Shown here: piece after piece, positions 21,763-34,201 of the stretch
Position numbering within the stretch: the first letter of the stretch is position 1
Layout: each line of letters begins with the position of its first letter
Assembly: GCF_000003195.3 (NCBI RefSeq)
Contig: NC_012870.2
Location: forward strand, 6,254,501 to 6,318,500
Source: Sorghum bicolor
Taxonomy: Eukaryota > Streptophyta > Magnoliopsida > Poales > Poaceae
Direction of reading: 5' to 3'
Length of the DNA: 64,000 bases
Notes under the pieces: generated by a model
What the model was told of the DNA's origin: nothing
Databases searched by the model: none
What the model saw: the letters and a program-made list of their open reading frames with translations, nothing else
Program-made: the position numbers and the translations under genes

Positions 21763-23590
21763 ATCATTCTAATAATTTTGAAGAATCAAAGTATCTCTAA
21801 ACTCACAGAGTATCCTCTAGATAATATAAAATTATGCTCATTCTATTTTAAATTATAAGTCATTTTAAAAATTTTAGAGAATACGATCATCCTAAATGTG
21901 ACTACAGCAAATGGCGGGGCTCACTTGTCTAATATGACCAGTGAGTAGACGCGAGCACTATGCCCCGCCCTGTCCGCAGTGCCGCGAACAGACTAGCCGT
22001 TGGGGCATTGCCGCATTGGCAAGCGTGATGCGTGATCGGTGGGTAAACAAACCGATGAGTACTCGGGTCGGGCATGTCGTGGTGAGCGACTGGGCGGCAG
22101 GCCGGTGGCGTGGGCCGCCGCCGCTGCCACCACCTAGCGGGCAACCAATCCCGTCTCCCGGGCGCGGAATTTAATGCGGCGAGCTCGCAGCTCGGTAGGG
22201 GCGCGGCGTCCGGCGATCTCGTACCGCCCAGGCTCTACTGCACTACCGTGCGCCCATGACGCGGCGCCATTGTTCTACCCGTTCAATCGTCTTTGCCTGA
22301 AATCTAAGCAACGGCCATGTACTTAAATGCTGCGGTGTTATTGTTAGCTCCCAAAGGAGGCAAGGACAGCCGTGGTCATCATACTCGAAATGGTAGGACT
22401 GTCCTGCTTTAGCTGCTGGCATACACGAAATGGTAGTAGTATTCGTAATCACCCACCCCCAGTCCCTATAGTCCTGTCCTGGTTCTTGGTGTGAACTATT
22501 GCAGCGCAGCAACTAGTTCATTCTTGTGATGATAGTAGAGATACATATTGTATTTCACTTTCTAGATGGCTGCAGAAACATTTGTAATTCGCTTGTCTGA
22601 AAAATACTGTTCGCTGATTTGTTGTCAGAGAAAAGCACTGCTCAATGACTAACAGATTCGGAAGATAAGCTCAAGCAAACAAGCTTGCATTGTTACTTTG
22701 GATGATGTGTGTTTCTAGTTTGCTGTGGAGAGTATGTGTATTTTTAGAGTTGTATCATGGATACTCTGTGAATTAAACATGTGCACCATTGAAAATTACC
22801 ATAAATAAACCACATTATCCTTTGCAACCGGTTCTTTTGGTATTTCAAATTAATGTCAATTTAATTTCTGTTGTCCATAACTCCATATGAGGTCCTTGGA
22901 TGGAGGCCTAGAGCTCAAACAAACCCTCAATAGTCAATACACATATATTTTACACGAATTCTACAATTCATCCATATTACGGTGAAATACTTCCACCCAA
23001 CCTGGCCCAGCTACGCAAGAGAAACAAATGCCGCATTGTTTTGATCTTTAAGGCTATGTTCGGTTGGAGAGGAATTTTTCCAGACATGGATTAATCCAGA
23101 CAGGGGTTGAGTGGAACCCCTTGCTATCACTCAATCCCTGTGGGGTTTAATTTCTCTAATTCCCTTCCTCCAAAACTTGTTCGGTTAGATAGGGATTAAT
23201 GCACGGATATGCTTACAGTGCAGTGTGCAGAGAAGCAAGGCAACTGAATATTGCACAATCTCTGAATGGCATAAGCCGCACAAGCCCACAATGGTCAATC
23301 TGCAGCGCCAAATTGTAATTTTGATAAATAAGATACTCCAATAAACCATAGGTTATTTATTTCTTGTTCATTCAAATAATGCAACAGGAAAAGAAAAACA
23401 AATCTCCTGGAACTGACTTGCCTCAGCAGAAAGATGTTGATACCCATGTTCAATCTCCCTGCAAGTATGCCACAACAGCGCAATTCGAGCTTATTTTTGC
23501 CTCCTAGACAACACTGCAGCATAATTTATTTGACAGTTAAGTACGAGGAAACAAAATGTTCATGCGTATTCATATATATAAACAAACTTG
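21763..23590. other. Spacer with GC-rich island
   Basis: A GC-rich island at 21930-22260 holds short frames on both strands without domains. Near 23053 GGCTATGTTCGGTTGG marks a Tourist-like left end and CTTGTTCGGTTAG follows at 23176 in the same orientation, so no complete element is defined. The rest is AT-rich and shows no gene. Confidence 0.35.
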
Positions 23591-23598
23591 GTGAGGAC

Positions 23599-23789
23599 CA
23601 GTGGCAGAGCTGAGAAACTTTCACGACTAGGGCCAATACTATGAATCACCAACATCGATCACATGCTAATGAATAAAAGTAATGCTAATATATAGATTTA
23701 GCTGAAAAAAAACAAAAAAAATACTCTAGTATTTTTTTCCCACGCCTAGGGCCATGGCCATATTGGCCCTAGGTTTATATCCGCCACTG
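23599..23789. mobile_element. Small non-autonomous hAT element
   Basis: A 191-bp element with termini CAGTGGCAGAG and TCCGCCACTG (inverted repeat CAGTGGC(A/G)GA). It is flanked by the perfect 8-bp duplication GTGAGGAC at 23591-23598 and 23790-23797. The ends and duplication length fit the hAT (Tip100-like) group. A similar single terminus, GTCCGCCACTG, ends at 5832. Confidence 0.87.
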
Positions 23790-23797
23790 GTGAGGAC

Positions 23798-24904
23798 ATG
23801 CCTTACTTGTTAGAGCTCAATAGGCAATGCAGTCATATCTTCCATGAAATGTTGGAAGTGTATAAATACAGACATGCCTAATAGCCTAAGCAAGTAATCG
23901 TATCCAAAGTTGCCTTGCTGATTAGTTGAATAGCTAGTATTGTTGCCAAGGCTACAATGTTTTTTCTTGATTGTCTTCATAATTGATTATGATCAAGTAG
24001 CTAAATCTTATCAATTCATATAATTAAAGGATCCATAGGAAACATATAAGAGTGCTGTGTATGGCACCCCACCATTTATGCAAAATCCTCCAGCACACAT
24101 ATTCATACACAAGGAATCATTATCTTCCCCTAAGAACAGCAACCGAATACCTTCACAATGTTATCTTATCCTACCAGGCACAATATAAGGGAAGATGTGG
24201 AGATGTAAGAATGGATCGAAGTACTTCAGAGTAAAAATGAAAATTTCATATTTTTTTTACTGCAGTAGTAAGGCGTGCAAAGATTTAGTACTGCAGAGTA
24301 TGCATGTCCACCATACTTTAAAGAAAAAAAATGAGACAGATTGCTACACTCCAGTTGTGCAGCAATTTTAAATGTTTATTAGAAAATACATGATGGTTCA
24401 GATGATCACAACCAACCTACAGTACCCTGTGAGTGCCATCAATAGATGTTCACACTTTCACCACGTTTTTGTGCCAACGGTACTGTCTAGGCACAAGATA
24501 AACACAGTGCAACTGTAAGTCTCAAAATTGTTGAACATAAATAATAAGTTAGAACCAAGTCTCAGAAGGAAGAGTTTGTTCACCTATGCCATACAGATGT
24601 ATACGGTTAAACCAAATTTCAAGCTTCAAAAGCATTAACCATCAACAGCCTGTTCTTCTGAATCATCAATTACCACCACTACTAAACTATGACAATCAGG
24701 AAGTAACTTCACACCAGAGTCACTTCTAGTGAACTTCTAGCAAGCTTAAAAAAAATCACACTTCTGAATCACTGAGTGTATATTTTCATAGCCATTATAC
24801 ACTCAATGATTGGTGCAGCTTCCCTCCGTCCCAATGAAAGTGTTGTTTTTGACTTTTGGGTACTTGTAGAAGCTAACAGTAGAACATAAGAGTCACATTG
24901 TAGC
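23798..24904. other. AT-rich spacer, nothing recognised
   Basis: AT-rich, with no frame above 60 codons that looks real. A partial Stowaway-like terminus (CCCTCCGTCCCAATGAAAG) lies at about 24824. Confidence 0.35.
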
Positions 24905-25940
24905 AGAAGTGCTTTAGGCTTCTCACATTAGTGCTGTTTAATGACCACAATATCATAGAGTACTGACTATCAGAACTGAAATAGATGGACTGCACACATA
25001 TTTGCGAAAAACAAAATGCTTCTCCAATGCTATATTAGCTGTATTTCTATAAGGCTCAGATGATGTACAGCCTTACTAGACCAAAAGAGCTGTCGAATTT
25101 TATAACACAAGTACAGATACAAGACCACTCGGTAGTTGCACATCTAATGCCATATCAAGATCAACTACTTGACTACTTGTACAACTCCAAAACGATATTC
25201 ACCTTTTCATGCCTGTTATCTAGTAGCTTGACACATGGCAATGCCAATTGGTTTGGCAAAAGAGAGAAAAAAAAGATGTCTGTCAGGAAAATTTAAGTTC
25301 AGCAGGGAAAAACATGAGCAGGTCGTCTATGCTACCTTTCTTATCAGCACAGGGGCACCAAACACACAATCCACCGTCTTCTTGAGCTCAGTTCCTTGGT
25401 ATTCTTCTTGAACATCGCAACTTGCTCTTTCGGAAGAAAAGCATGAAGCTAGTTGTACTGCAGGTAAGATCAAGTCCCATCGCTTTTAATACTCTAGAAA
25501 TGTGGTGCGCCCTTTCATATATCAAGCGTCTGTTACAGCTCACAATAGCTTCATGAGCTGTTATGAGCTTTTTTTTTTGCCAAACCCTTATTTCCAAAAC
25601 AGCTTCATGGGTGAAGCTGTTTTTCCCTCCTCTCACAAAGACATAAGTTGGATGAAGCTGGAAAAAAAGTAGCTTATTGCAGCTTCTCCCATTTCTCTGT
25701 CTCTCAACTATGCATGAAGTAGTTGGTGAAGCTATTTTGCCAAACACTTTTTCCAAAACAGCTCAGCTTTATCTAGAAAGTCACTCATAAAGCTATTTTC
25801 TAAAAAAACAGCTTTACTAGTGAAGTTGAGCTGTGCCAAACAAGGCCAAGTAGTGACCTGTGCCCGGACATGTTGGCAGTTTGGCACGAAGTTCACGAGT
25901 TCAGAACTTCAGAACATGAACACGACGTCACATGTACACG
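24905..25940. repeat. Spacer segment duplicated on the other side of TAF6, copy A
   Basis: Diverged but colinear with 33005-33735 in direct orientation. Shared landmarks are TTTAATGACCACAATATCATA (24938 region), GATCAACTACTTG (25159 region), CACCTTTTCATGCCTGTTAT (25200 region), AGCTAGTTGTACTGCAGGTAAG (25448 region) and TTGGCAGTTTGGC (25872 region). Copy A carries an extra MITE-like insertion of about 300 bp between about 25535 and 25850. Read on the minus strand, MFKKNTKEL (copy A) and MFKKSTKEI (copy B) are conserved, so the segment may derive from a coding exon. Confidence 0.7.
25540..25850. mobile_element. MITE-like insertion in duplicated segment
   Basis: Present only in copy A of the duplicated spacer segment. 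It contains many AGCTTCAT/ATGAAGCT and CAAAACAGCT repeats in both orientations and ends CTGTGCCAAACAAGGCC, a Tourist-type terminus. The left boundary, near GCGTCTGTTACAGC, is approximate. Confidence 0.5.
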
Positions 25941-26643
25941 AGTCCAATTTATAGTCCAATCTCTATTCTCCAATGTCAAAATCCAGTCCAGTAGTATTTT
26001 CTCCAATCCCTATTTATAGTCCAAGCTGAGAAGTCATACTCAGATGCACTCACCAGTCAAGTAGTCAACAGGCCACCAGGGCGGCGCACGGGGACTGGAC
26101 CGGGGACGGGCGGACGGCCGCCGGCGGACTGGACGACTGGTGGAGGCGCGGAGTCTCGGAGCTCGCGGCTGTGCAGCAGTGGGGCGGGCGGGCGGCGGCC
26201 GGTGGTGCTGGGGGCGGGGCATCCGAGTCCTGTGGTCAGCTGATTTTTACAGAATCGGAGTGGTGGGCCCGACACAACACCGGAAACTACACCACCGCCG
26301 CCCCCCACCTCCACTCGGGCCCTCACCACCCGCCAAGCTCCTTGTACCCGCTCTCGCGCAACCACAGCAGCGCCCGCCTCACCCAGCCCTGCACACTGCC
26401 GACCTAGAGCGCGGGGGAGCTCAGGAACGCATTGGATTTGTGGAGATTTGCGGGAGGTTTGTGGAAGAGAACCCACCGAAACCCTAGCTGGTTTCGGAGA
26501 GCCGCTTGAGCCCCTTACGGAATTCAAATTCAAACAGCCAGAGACTGACAGTGCTTTCCTCTCGGGGGAAATTTTTGGGTGTAGAAGAAGCGAGGGGGAG
26601 AGAGCTAAACTAGGGTTCAGGGAATTCGGGGCCGAGAGGAGCG
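25941..26643. other. Upstream region and 5' UTR of TAF6
   Basis: GC-rich from 26050 onwards. The last 250 bases before the TAF6 start codon are probably 5' UTR (GAGAGAGCTAAACTAGGG and similar). Open frames here are Pro/Arg-rich on both strands without domains. No TATA box was identified. Confidence 0.4.
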
Positions 26644-29600
26644 ATGAGCATTGTGCCCAAGGAGACGATTGAGGTCATCGCTCAGAGCGTCGGCATCCCC
26701 AGCCTCGGCGCCGATGTCGCCGTCGCGCTCGCCCCTGACGTCGAATACCGCCTCCGCGAGATCATGCAGGTCAGACCCTCCCCCCTCTGCCTAGGTTTTG
26801 TTTGATTCCGGCGCTATTTTTCAGGAATTGGGAGGGTTGAATTCTGTTCCGTGGCCCTAGGGATGTCCTTGGAATCGTTATCAGTCGCGGTTGATTTGGG
26901 GCTCAGTAAGCGATATTTTTGGGGCCTCATAGTTTTGCTGATTTGCTACATCTGAGCTAAGTGCAGGTTGTGTGCTTTGGCCAAATTAATGAGTGTATGC
27001 GGTGTGCATCATTTGCTTTTGGGGGATGCTACGAGTCTGTGGGCTGGAATTGCTCCCAGTTATCCAAAATTTACTGGTTGTGTAATGGTGTAGGGCAATA
27101 GAAGCATCCCTTTTTCCGTAGGTTCTCATCAAGATTGCTTGGATTGTCACCGTTGTCCCAACTAAGCACATGCTATTTGTTTGGGTCCATCTCCTGAGCA
27201 ACTGTATGAAATCAGTACCTTTAGTTCTAGGGTGTGCTTGTTTATGATGTGAGTATGAATTTTGAGGGCTGCATAATGGGATAAACTTGTCAAGTGAGAT
27301 GGTGTTTGTTTTTCCACTGGTACAACTGCTGGAAAAGTCATTTTTTATTTTCTTTCAACTGATAATTCGAGTTATGCTGCTTAATTAGTTGAGTCCATAC
27401 CATACTTGTTAATTCCATTCCGGAGCTCATTCCGGTTTGGTCATTGAAACACAATGTTTCGGTACCGGGTCATACCAGTGTACCATCTCGGATTGTTATA
27501 AAAATAAAATTAAAGATAAATATATTGCCATTTTTAGAATTCTTACAATTGTTAACATCTAATAAACATTTATTATAGTTGCATAGCGCAAAAGAACAAA
27601 AATGCAACATAATACGGTACATGATACAAGCCTGACCACGAATTGGCAAAAAACAAATCGAGTCAATTAATTATTTGATGATTTTGCAGTGTCTGCATGC
27701 ATTAAGAGGAGAGAGGAAAACGTTTTCTACAGTGGCTTTAATGTCAAGGAGAGAGATAGTAGTAGTACTCAGTATAGACTATAGACAGAAGGAAGCAGAC
27801 AGTCAATCATCACGTGCACAGCTCCTTACAGGCCGGTACCGGAACAAATGGAACGTGAATTCCAGCCAGTACAAACTAGAGTGGCCGGAACGGCCGGCAT
27901 TATTACCGATACAGGATGGAGCTCTTTGCATCTCGTTTTGTCTGCTGAAATGGGGCGTTCTAGTCATTCCGGCCGGTACTGGAATGGAATTGATAACTGT
28001 GGTCCATTATTTCCCTTTAGGGATGTAGAACTTAGATAGATATCAAAATTTTGTCAAATTACTAGTGGGGTTTGATAATAGAAGAGTGTCCTACGCCCAG
28101 ATATTTCATTAGCTACTGTTTTTCATAATTCACTTCTTGTGGATACTGTCTGTTCCCCTTCTGCCACTTGCGCTAATTTATGCTAAATTATAAGCACACA
28201 AGTCTTCATGAAACCTTGCAGTTTTACTACTTCTTTTGCCATTGTGATGACCCCATTTTCTGTTTTTTGCCTCAGGAATCCATTAAATGTATGCGGCATG
28301 CAAAGCGGACTGTTCTGACGGCGGATGATGTTGACAGTGCCCTGGGCCTCAGGAATGTTGAGGTGAATTACCTTTCCTATGCTAAAATTTCTGGATACCT
28401 GCAATGTATGTTTGTAGGTCCACTATGCACTTGTGAATCGGTAGCTAATAAATTTAGGATCCTTTTTTCGTCGTATTGTTTTTCCGAATCATGTTCAGAA
28501 CTTCCAAAACGTGTAACTACAATCAACTTTTAGATTTTGATTAGTGTCTTTATGATATGTAAATGAATATTCAACTTACGCTCTCCACTTGCATATTTGA
28601 TTCAGTAAACAATCGAACAAGTAGTTTTTGAAGGATGATTCCATATATTTGTTATCTCGAAATTCCATTTCTGAAATCTTTAGCGAAAAATGGTTTGGTT
28701 TACTGGTACATAGTTGTTTTTACTACAGTTGTAGAATATTGGTTCCTCAGTTCATAGATGTGATTTTCTGACTAGTATTTTCTCAGCATGTGAAGCTCTT
28801 TGATTAGCTTCTGTTTGTGTGAGACTGCCTGCCTTATGCAATCTTTCGTCATACTTTTATATTGAAGAGTGTCTAAATCCTTTGTTACACCTTATTTTGT
28901 TTGAACTAACTCTGCTGTTTCATTACTATGGGTTCTCAATCAGCCTGTGTATGGATTTGCTTCTGGTGATCCATTGCGTTTTAAGAGAGCTGTTGGGCAT
29001 AAGGATCTCTTCTATCTTGATGATCGGGAGGTAGACTTCAAAGAGGTAGGGGCAACATTAATGATAATTAAATTTTCGTACCACTTATTTCAAAACCATT
29101 CATTTGAAATGTTTCTTCCTGGTTGGTGTCATGCAGATTATTGAAGCTCCTCTGCCTAAAGCCCCCCTGGACACATCAGTTGTAGCCCATTGGCTAGCGA
29201 TTGAGGGGGTACAGCCTGCAATACCAGAGAATCCTGCTATTGACGGTTCGCTCTTTTTGTCCAGACATTTATAGTCCTTACTTTTCTCCTTGGCAAGATG
29301 TAGTCACATTCTTCTCTAATATTGAGAGAAAAAACACTTGTTGTGAGTTGTGACAAATAGCATTTTTATTTCAGCAATTGTACCATCAACTGAAAATAAA
29401 AGGTCTGAGCATGGGAAGGATGATGGACTTACAATTGATGTCAAGCTTCCTGTTAAGCATGTATTATCTAGAGAATTACAGGTACTTTGATTATGATACC
29501 GTGCATTGTATATTAGTCATATATTTCCAAGAAACTTATACACCTCTTCGCTGTTGTTTTGCAGATGTACTTTGATAAAATAGCTGAGCTTACTATGAGT

Positions 29601-31874
29601 AGATCTGATACGTCCCTTTTTAAAGAAGCTTTAGTGAGCCTGGCAAAAGATTCTGGTCTTCATCCTTTGGTTCCTTATTTTTCCTACTTCATTGTAGATG
29701 AGGTTGTACAATACCTTTCTTTTGGTGTTATTTTTTTGAGATGGCATTACTTAAAGTGTGTATCCATCTGAATTTCAGGTTACCCAGAGTTTGGGTGATC
29801 TTCCTGTTTTATTTGCTCTAATGAGAGTAGTCCAAAGTCTTCTCCGTAATCCACATATTCATATTGAACCTTATGTAAGTGGTAAACCATAAAGTTTTGA
29901 TAGTTCATATGTGTGGCTTGTTTTTTTAGTCATTTTGTATATTCCTTTCATCATTTTAGTCCTAAATTAGCAATATTTGTTTTGATTTGTAGTTGCACCA
30001 GCTGATGCCATCAATGATCACTTGCATTGTTGCAAAAAGGTTAGGGCATAGGCTCTCAGATAACCACTGGGAACTTAGAGACTTCTCTGCCAATTTGGTT
30101 GCTTCCTTATGTCGGAGGTGAGTGATATTTGAAGGGTGTCAGCAAGTCCTTTGTATAATTACAAAAAATTAATTCAATTACATTTATGATTTCAACTCGA
30201 TTCCCATATTATGATCTTAAAGAGCAGTTCATACAAAATGTGCTCATGAAAGTGTTTTATCTGAGTTATGCTAATATGCTATCTTTTCAACAGTTTTAAG
30301 ATGAAGGTCAAGTCAATAATAGTTTGATCACTATTTCATACTCTTTCTTTCATATATATAAGATTTTACTATTTTGTGGGATCATGTTATATGTGACATG
30401 ATCAGTTTCATGGCAGTTTACATCTTGTTTAGCGGAAAACATACCAATAAACCATTGCATGGCTCTGCTACTGAGTACACTACATATTGTGTTCCTTTTA
30501 GAGACCAACTGGTAAATAAATATTTTCACTATATATGCTGTGTGTGGACAGAGGTTTTATTTTAGTTCTATCTTCATGCATTTGTTGGGTGGGTCATGAC
30601 TTGTTCGTGTCTTGTGTATTCCCCATAAATCCATTTTTCTTTTGGAATTGATAGATCCATAACCTTTTGCATACTCTGCTCATGGAGCGTGAGTCCTTTT
30701 CTGAATGATGATCTCTAGCTCTCTTTGCTAATTGGTCTTTTCTGTATGTAGTAATTGGCTAATTGCCTTAATAATTTTCTCATGATATTGTTGATCAACT
30801 GAAGATGATGGTTTCAGGTTTTGTCATGTCTATCACAACCTTCAGAATCGGTTAACTAAAACATTGATCCATGCATTTCTTGATCCTGCCAAATCATTGA
30901 CACAACATTATGGTGCTGTTCAAGGGATATCTGCATTGGGGCCCAGCGCGGTAGATCCCATTCGAAACTCATTTTTTGTTTTAGTTGTGCACTGGCTGAT
31001 TGTTTTTCTGCTTACCAGATTAGACTTCTTCTTTTGCCCAACCTTGTGACATATATGCAACTTCTGGAGCCGGAACTACACCTTGAGGAGCAGAAAAACG
31101 AGATGAAAAGGAAGGAAGCTTGGCGTGTTTATGGTGCCTTGCTGGTCAGTTTAGAGTCCTCAGACAATAATGTTAACTGTATTTTGGTTCACCAACTAAT
31201 ACCAAGCTAGGTTTCTTACCAGTGGGATACATTTTTTAGTGTGCTGCAGGAAAATGCTTGTATGATCGGTTGAAATTATTTCCTGGTTTGCTTTCTCCAT
31301 CGAAGCGGCCTCTTTTACGGAGCAACAAAAGGGTCTTAACCAACAACCCAAGTAAGTGTTGAATATAAGCACACTATCAGTTGAAATATGCCACTAGACA
31401 CATGTTGACTGGCAATTAAGTGCCAAATGGCCCTTGCTGTCAGCAGTTGAATTAGTAGAGTTCGAAAGTAAAGAGTATGTTGCGCTGCAAATTTCAGATA
31501 AGCGAAGATCTAGCACAGATCTCTCTGCAACTCAGCCACCTCTGAAGAAGATGGCAACAGACGCAACAGCCAACTCCATGGCCTCAGCTTCCATGGGAGG
31601 AAACATGCAAGGTGCCATGGATGGCTTTTCCAACCAGTTAGCCAACCCTGGCATGATGCAGGCCTCGTCCTCTGGGCAGATGGTGGAGAGCATCCCATCA
31701 GCTGCAATCCGGAGAGATCAGGGAAGTGATCTCGCACAGAGAGTTTCTGCAGTGCTTAGGCAAGCTTGGAAGGAGGATCAGGACACTGGTCATCTCTTGG
31801 GGTCTCTGTATGAGGTCTTCGGTGAAGCCATCTTCTCCTTTGTCCAACCACCAGAGATATCCTTGTTTGTGTAG
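26644..31874 (+). CDS. TAF6: Transcription initiation factor TFIID subunit 6
   Basis: Subunit of TFIID (and in other eukaryotes SAGA) acting in RNA polymerase II pre-initiation complexes; it pairs with TAF9 through a histone fold. Coding exons: 26644-26769, 28276-28362, 28944-29045, 29137-29245, 29375-29481, 29565-29702, 29779-29874, 29993-30117, 30818-30950, 31019-31144, 31240-31351, 31498-31874. All are GT-AG and the frame closes at 545 residues, the family's normal length in plants. The N-terminal histone fold covers about residues 1-70 ([13 protein letters not shown], then [14 protein letters not shown]). The linker has [20 protein letters not shown]. The helical HEAT-like domain lies at about 180-400 ([34 protein letters not shown]). 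A Ser/Met/Gln-rich tail precedes a conserved end, [16 protein letters not shown]. The initiator ATG begins the conserved MSIVPKE. Intron 1 (1.5 kb) contains a foldback element. Confidence 0.95.
27408..27996. mobile_element. Foldback-type element in TAF6 intron 1
   Basis: AATTCCATTCCGGAGC near 27410 is matched by the inverted GTACTGGAATGGAATTG ending near 27990. Further CCGGTACCGG and CGGCCGG motifs occur in both halves. The terminal inverted repeat is short and the duplication is not clear. The class is undetermined. Confidence 0.4.
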
Positions 31875-32762
31875 AGAGGAAATGCATAGGCTCTGGGTTT
31901 TATTATTCTACGCTGTTGTACAACTAGGGATGTTTTGCAGAGTTCACGAATGTAATGCAGGTTGTAGTTTAGTCAGTTACTGCATGTATTCGTAACATAT
32001 TCCAGTTATGTATGCTGTGCTGCTAAGTTATGTCACTAGTATTTTTTTTCAAGTCCGGCTATCCACCACATGCATTTTATGGTGGCATTGGCATTCAGAT
32101 TCAGATGGTGGCAACTGGGAACGTTTGATGTATTCTACTATAGTTGTCAGCAGGTTGCCAGGTTTGTCCCTTTTTTTTTTGTATTAATAGTCTGGCCTAG
32201 ATTCATGGACGAAAGGGTGAAATTGACCTGCCCTGATCCCTGATGGGAAGAACAATGGCTTCAGTCATGAATCTTCGTGCGCACTTTGCTTACGCTTCCG
32301 CTGGATAAAAGACATAAACATGAACTCTCCAGCGCTTAGATTAGGATGTAATATCTAAGCCCTGGACAGTTCATGTTTACAGTGACTTTTGGCATCTAGT
32401 TCCTTTCCTCCGTAACGGTTAAGGATGGGGACGGTGCTCTAAATGGGCACCGCAGTTCTTCTCTAGTATAACTAGATAAAAAAATAAAAAAAGAAATTGT
32501 ATATTTAGTTTATTTAATTATATTAGAGAAAAACTGCGGATATCTATTTAGAGGGACATCCTCGACCGTAACCTTTTGTTAGTGGTGGTAATTTGCTGTG
32601 ATAGGGCTTGTCGTTAAACACGTCCACGACTAAGTAGTGTAGCAACCTTTTTGTGCCCTTTCTTGTGATGTGACGATTAGCTAGTATTTTATGTTGACTG
32701 CCTTCCCTGTTTCTTTTGACCACTAATTTTTCTTATAGTCAGAGCGTTACTGTAGCCAGGTA
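31875..32762. other. TAF6 3' UTR and spacer
   Basis: About 150-200 bases of likely 3' UTR are followed by AT-rich spacer. An inverted pair CTCCAGCGCTTAGATTA... / ...AATATCTAAGCCCTGGA lies near 32327-32370. No gene is visible. Confidence 0.4.
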
Positions 32763-33005
32763 CTTCCGATTTAGAAATCGTTTTAGAAAAGTTTGGGTCA
32801 AACATTTAAAATGTAAATCAATAACTTTAAATTGTTGAGTTTACAAATGTGAAAATTATATGAATAGTTTTATCTTGAAAAATATTTTCATAAAAGTATA
32901 CATATATCATTTTTTCTAAATATTTTTATAAGAATAAGAGGTAACAATTGTGTTTTGGAGATTGTGTCGCTGTCCTAACGACTTCTAAATCCTACACGGA
33001 GGGAG
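32763..33005. mobile_element. Stowaway-like MITE, copy 2
   Basis: A 243-bp element flanked by TA (32761-32762 and 33006-33007). The right end, read inverted, is CTCCCTCCGTGTAGGATTT. The left end is CTTCCGATTTAGAAATCG. The interior is homologous, inverted, to 3287-3545. It directly abuts copy B of the duplicated spacer segment. Confidence 0.8.
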
Positions 33006-33735
33006 TACTTAAGACTTTAAGAGGCTTGTGTAACATTAATTCTGTTTAATGACCACAATATCATAGAGTTATTGATTGTACGAAAAAGGTGCTTCTCCAA
33101 TCCTTTGAGTTGAAATAGCATCTTCACATCCTCTGAATTTAATATAGCTATATATGATGTACAACCCTACTGGATCGAAAGAGCTGTTAAATTCTATATA
33201 TAAGTACAGAGATACAAGGCCACTCGATAGCGGCACATCTAATGCTAAGAGTCTAAGATCAACTACTTGGCTACTTGTACGACACCAAAGCGTTATTCAC
33301 CTTTTCATGCCTGTTATGTAGCTTCACACAGGGGCACAGGGCATTGCCAATTGGTTTGACAAAAGAGAAGAGAAAAAAAAAGTATTGTCTATCACATGTA
33401 ACAGGAAAAATACAGTTCAGCAGGGAAAAAACATTAGCAAGTCGTTTATGTTACCTTTCTTATCAAGTCTTCTTGAGCTCAGTAATTTCCTTGGTACTTT
33501 TCTTGAACATCACAACTTATCCTTTCGAAAGTAAAGCATGGAGCTAGTTGTACTGCAGGTAAGAGCAATTCCAGCCATCGTTTTAAATCCTCGAGAAATG
33601 TGGTGCCCCTTTTCATAGATCAAATGCTCAAACCAGTATCAATTTCAATATAGTAGTGACTTGTGCCTGAACAAATTGGCAGTTTGGCTCAAAGTTCTCG
33701 AGTTTAGAACATGGACACTTGTGACTGACACCAGT
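33005..33735. repeat. Spacer segment duplicated on the other side of TAF6, copy B
   Basis: Direct, diverged copy of 24905-25940 without the MITE-like insertion. The two copies lie about 8 kb apart and bracket TAF6. It ends in sequence matching TTGGCAGTTTGGC and the GAACATG(A/G)ACAC stretch of copy A. Confidence 0.7.
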
Positions 33736-34201
33736 CCTTGTAGGATTCTTGCGCTGAACAGCTCCTCTTGATCGATTGACCACATGTAGTTCATTGCTTT
33801 TGGAGGACTCAAGTCTGAGTCTTACAACACAAAAGTTTCTGGTGAGCTAATATATCAGCAGTTAAGCATTTTGGCCATGAGATGTTTGATAATTGATAGT
33901 AGTAATGGTTGAGTGAGACGTTAATAACACAGCCATAGCTTGGTTGGGCATCCATTCATCCTTGAACTGGGAGCATCTGTTCATAAAACCTAAACGATAA
34001 CTGCATATACTCAGCAGCTGGAGTGGCACATGAACCATGAAGAGTATCACCAACAGAAACTCAGATAAAGATTCATAAATAGCACTGCAAATTAAGAATG
34101 AAGAAATAAGATCAGACATTTGGAGCATCCACTCCATGTTAACCACGTATATCCAAATAGATGACAGGAGTAAGCATTCATACCAATGGAGGAGTGAAGG
34201 G
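33736..34201. other. 3' flank of the PPR gene
   Basis: AT-rich on the PPR gene's 3' side. A minus-strand frame of 115 codons directly after the PPR stop has no domain and is probably UTR. Nothing else is recognised. Confidence 0.35.
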
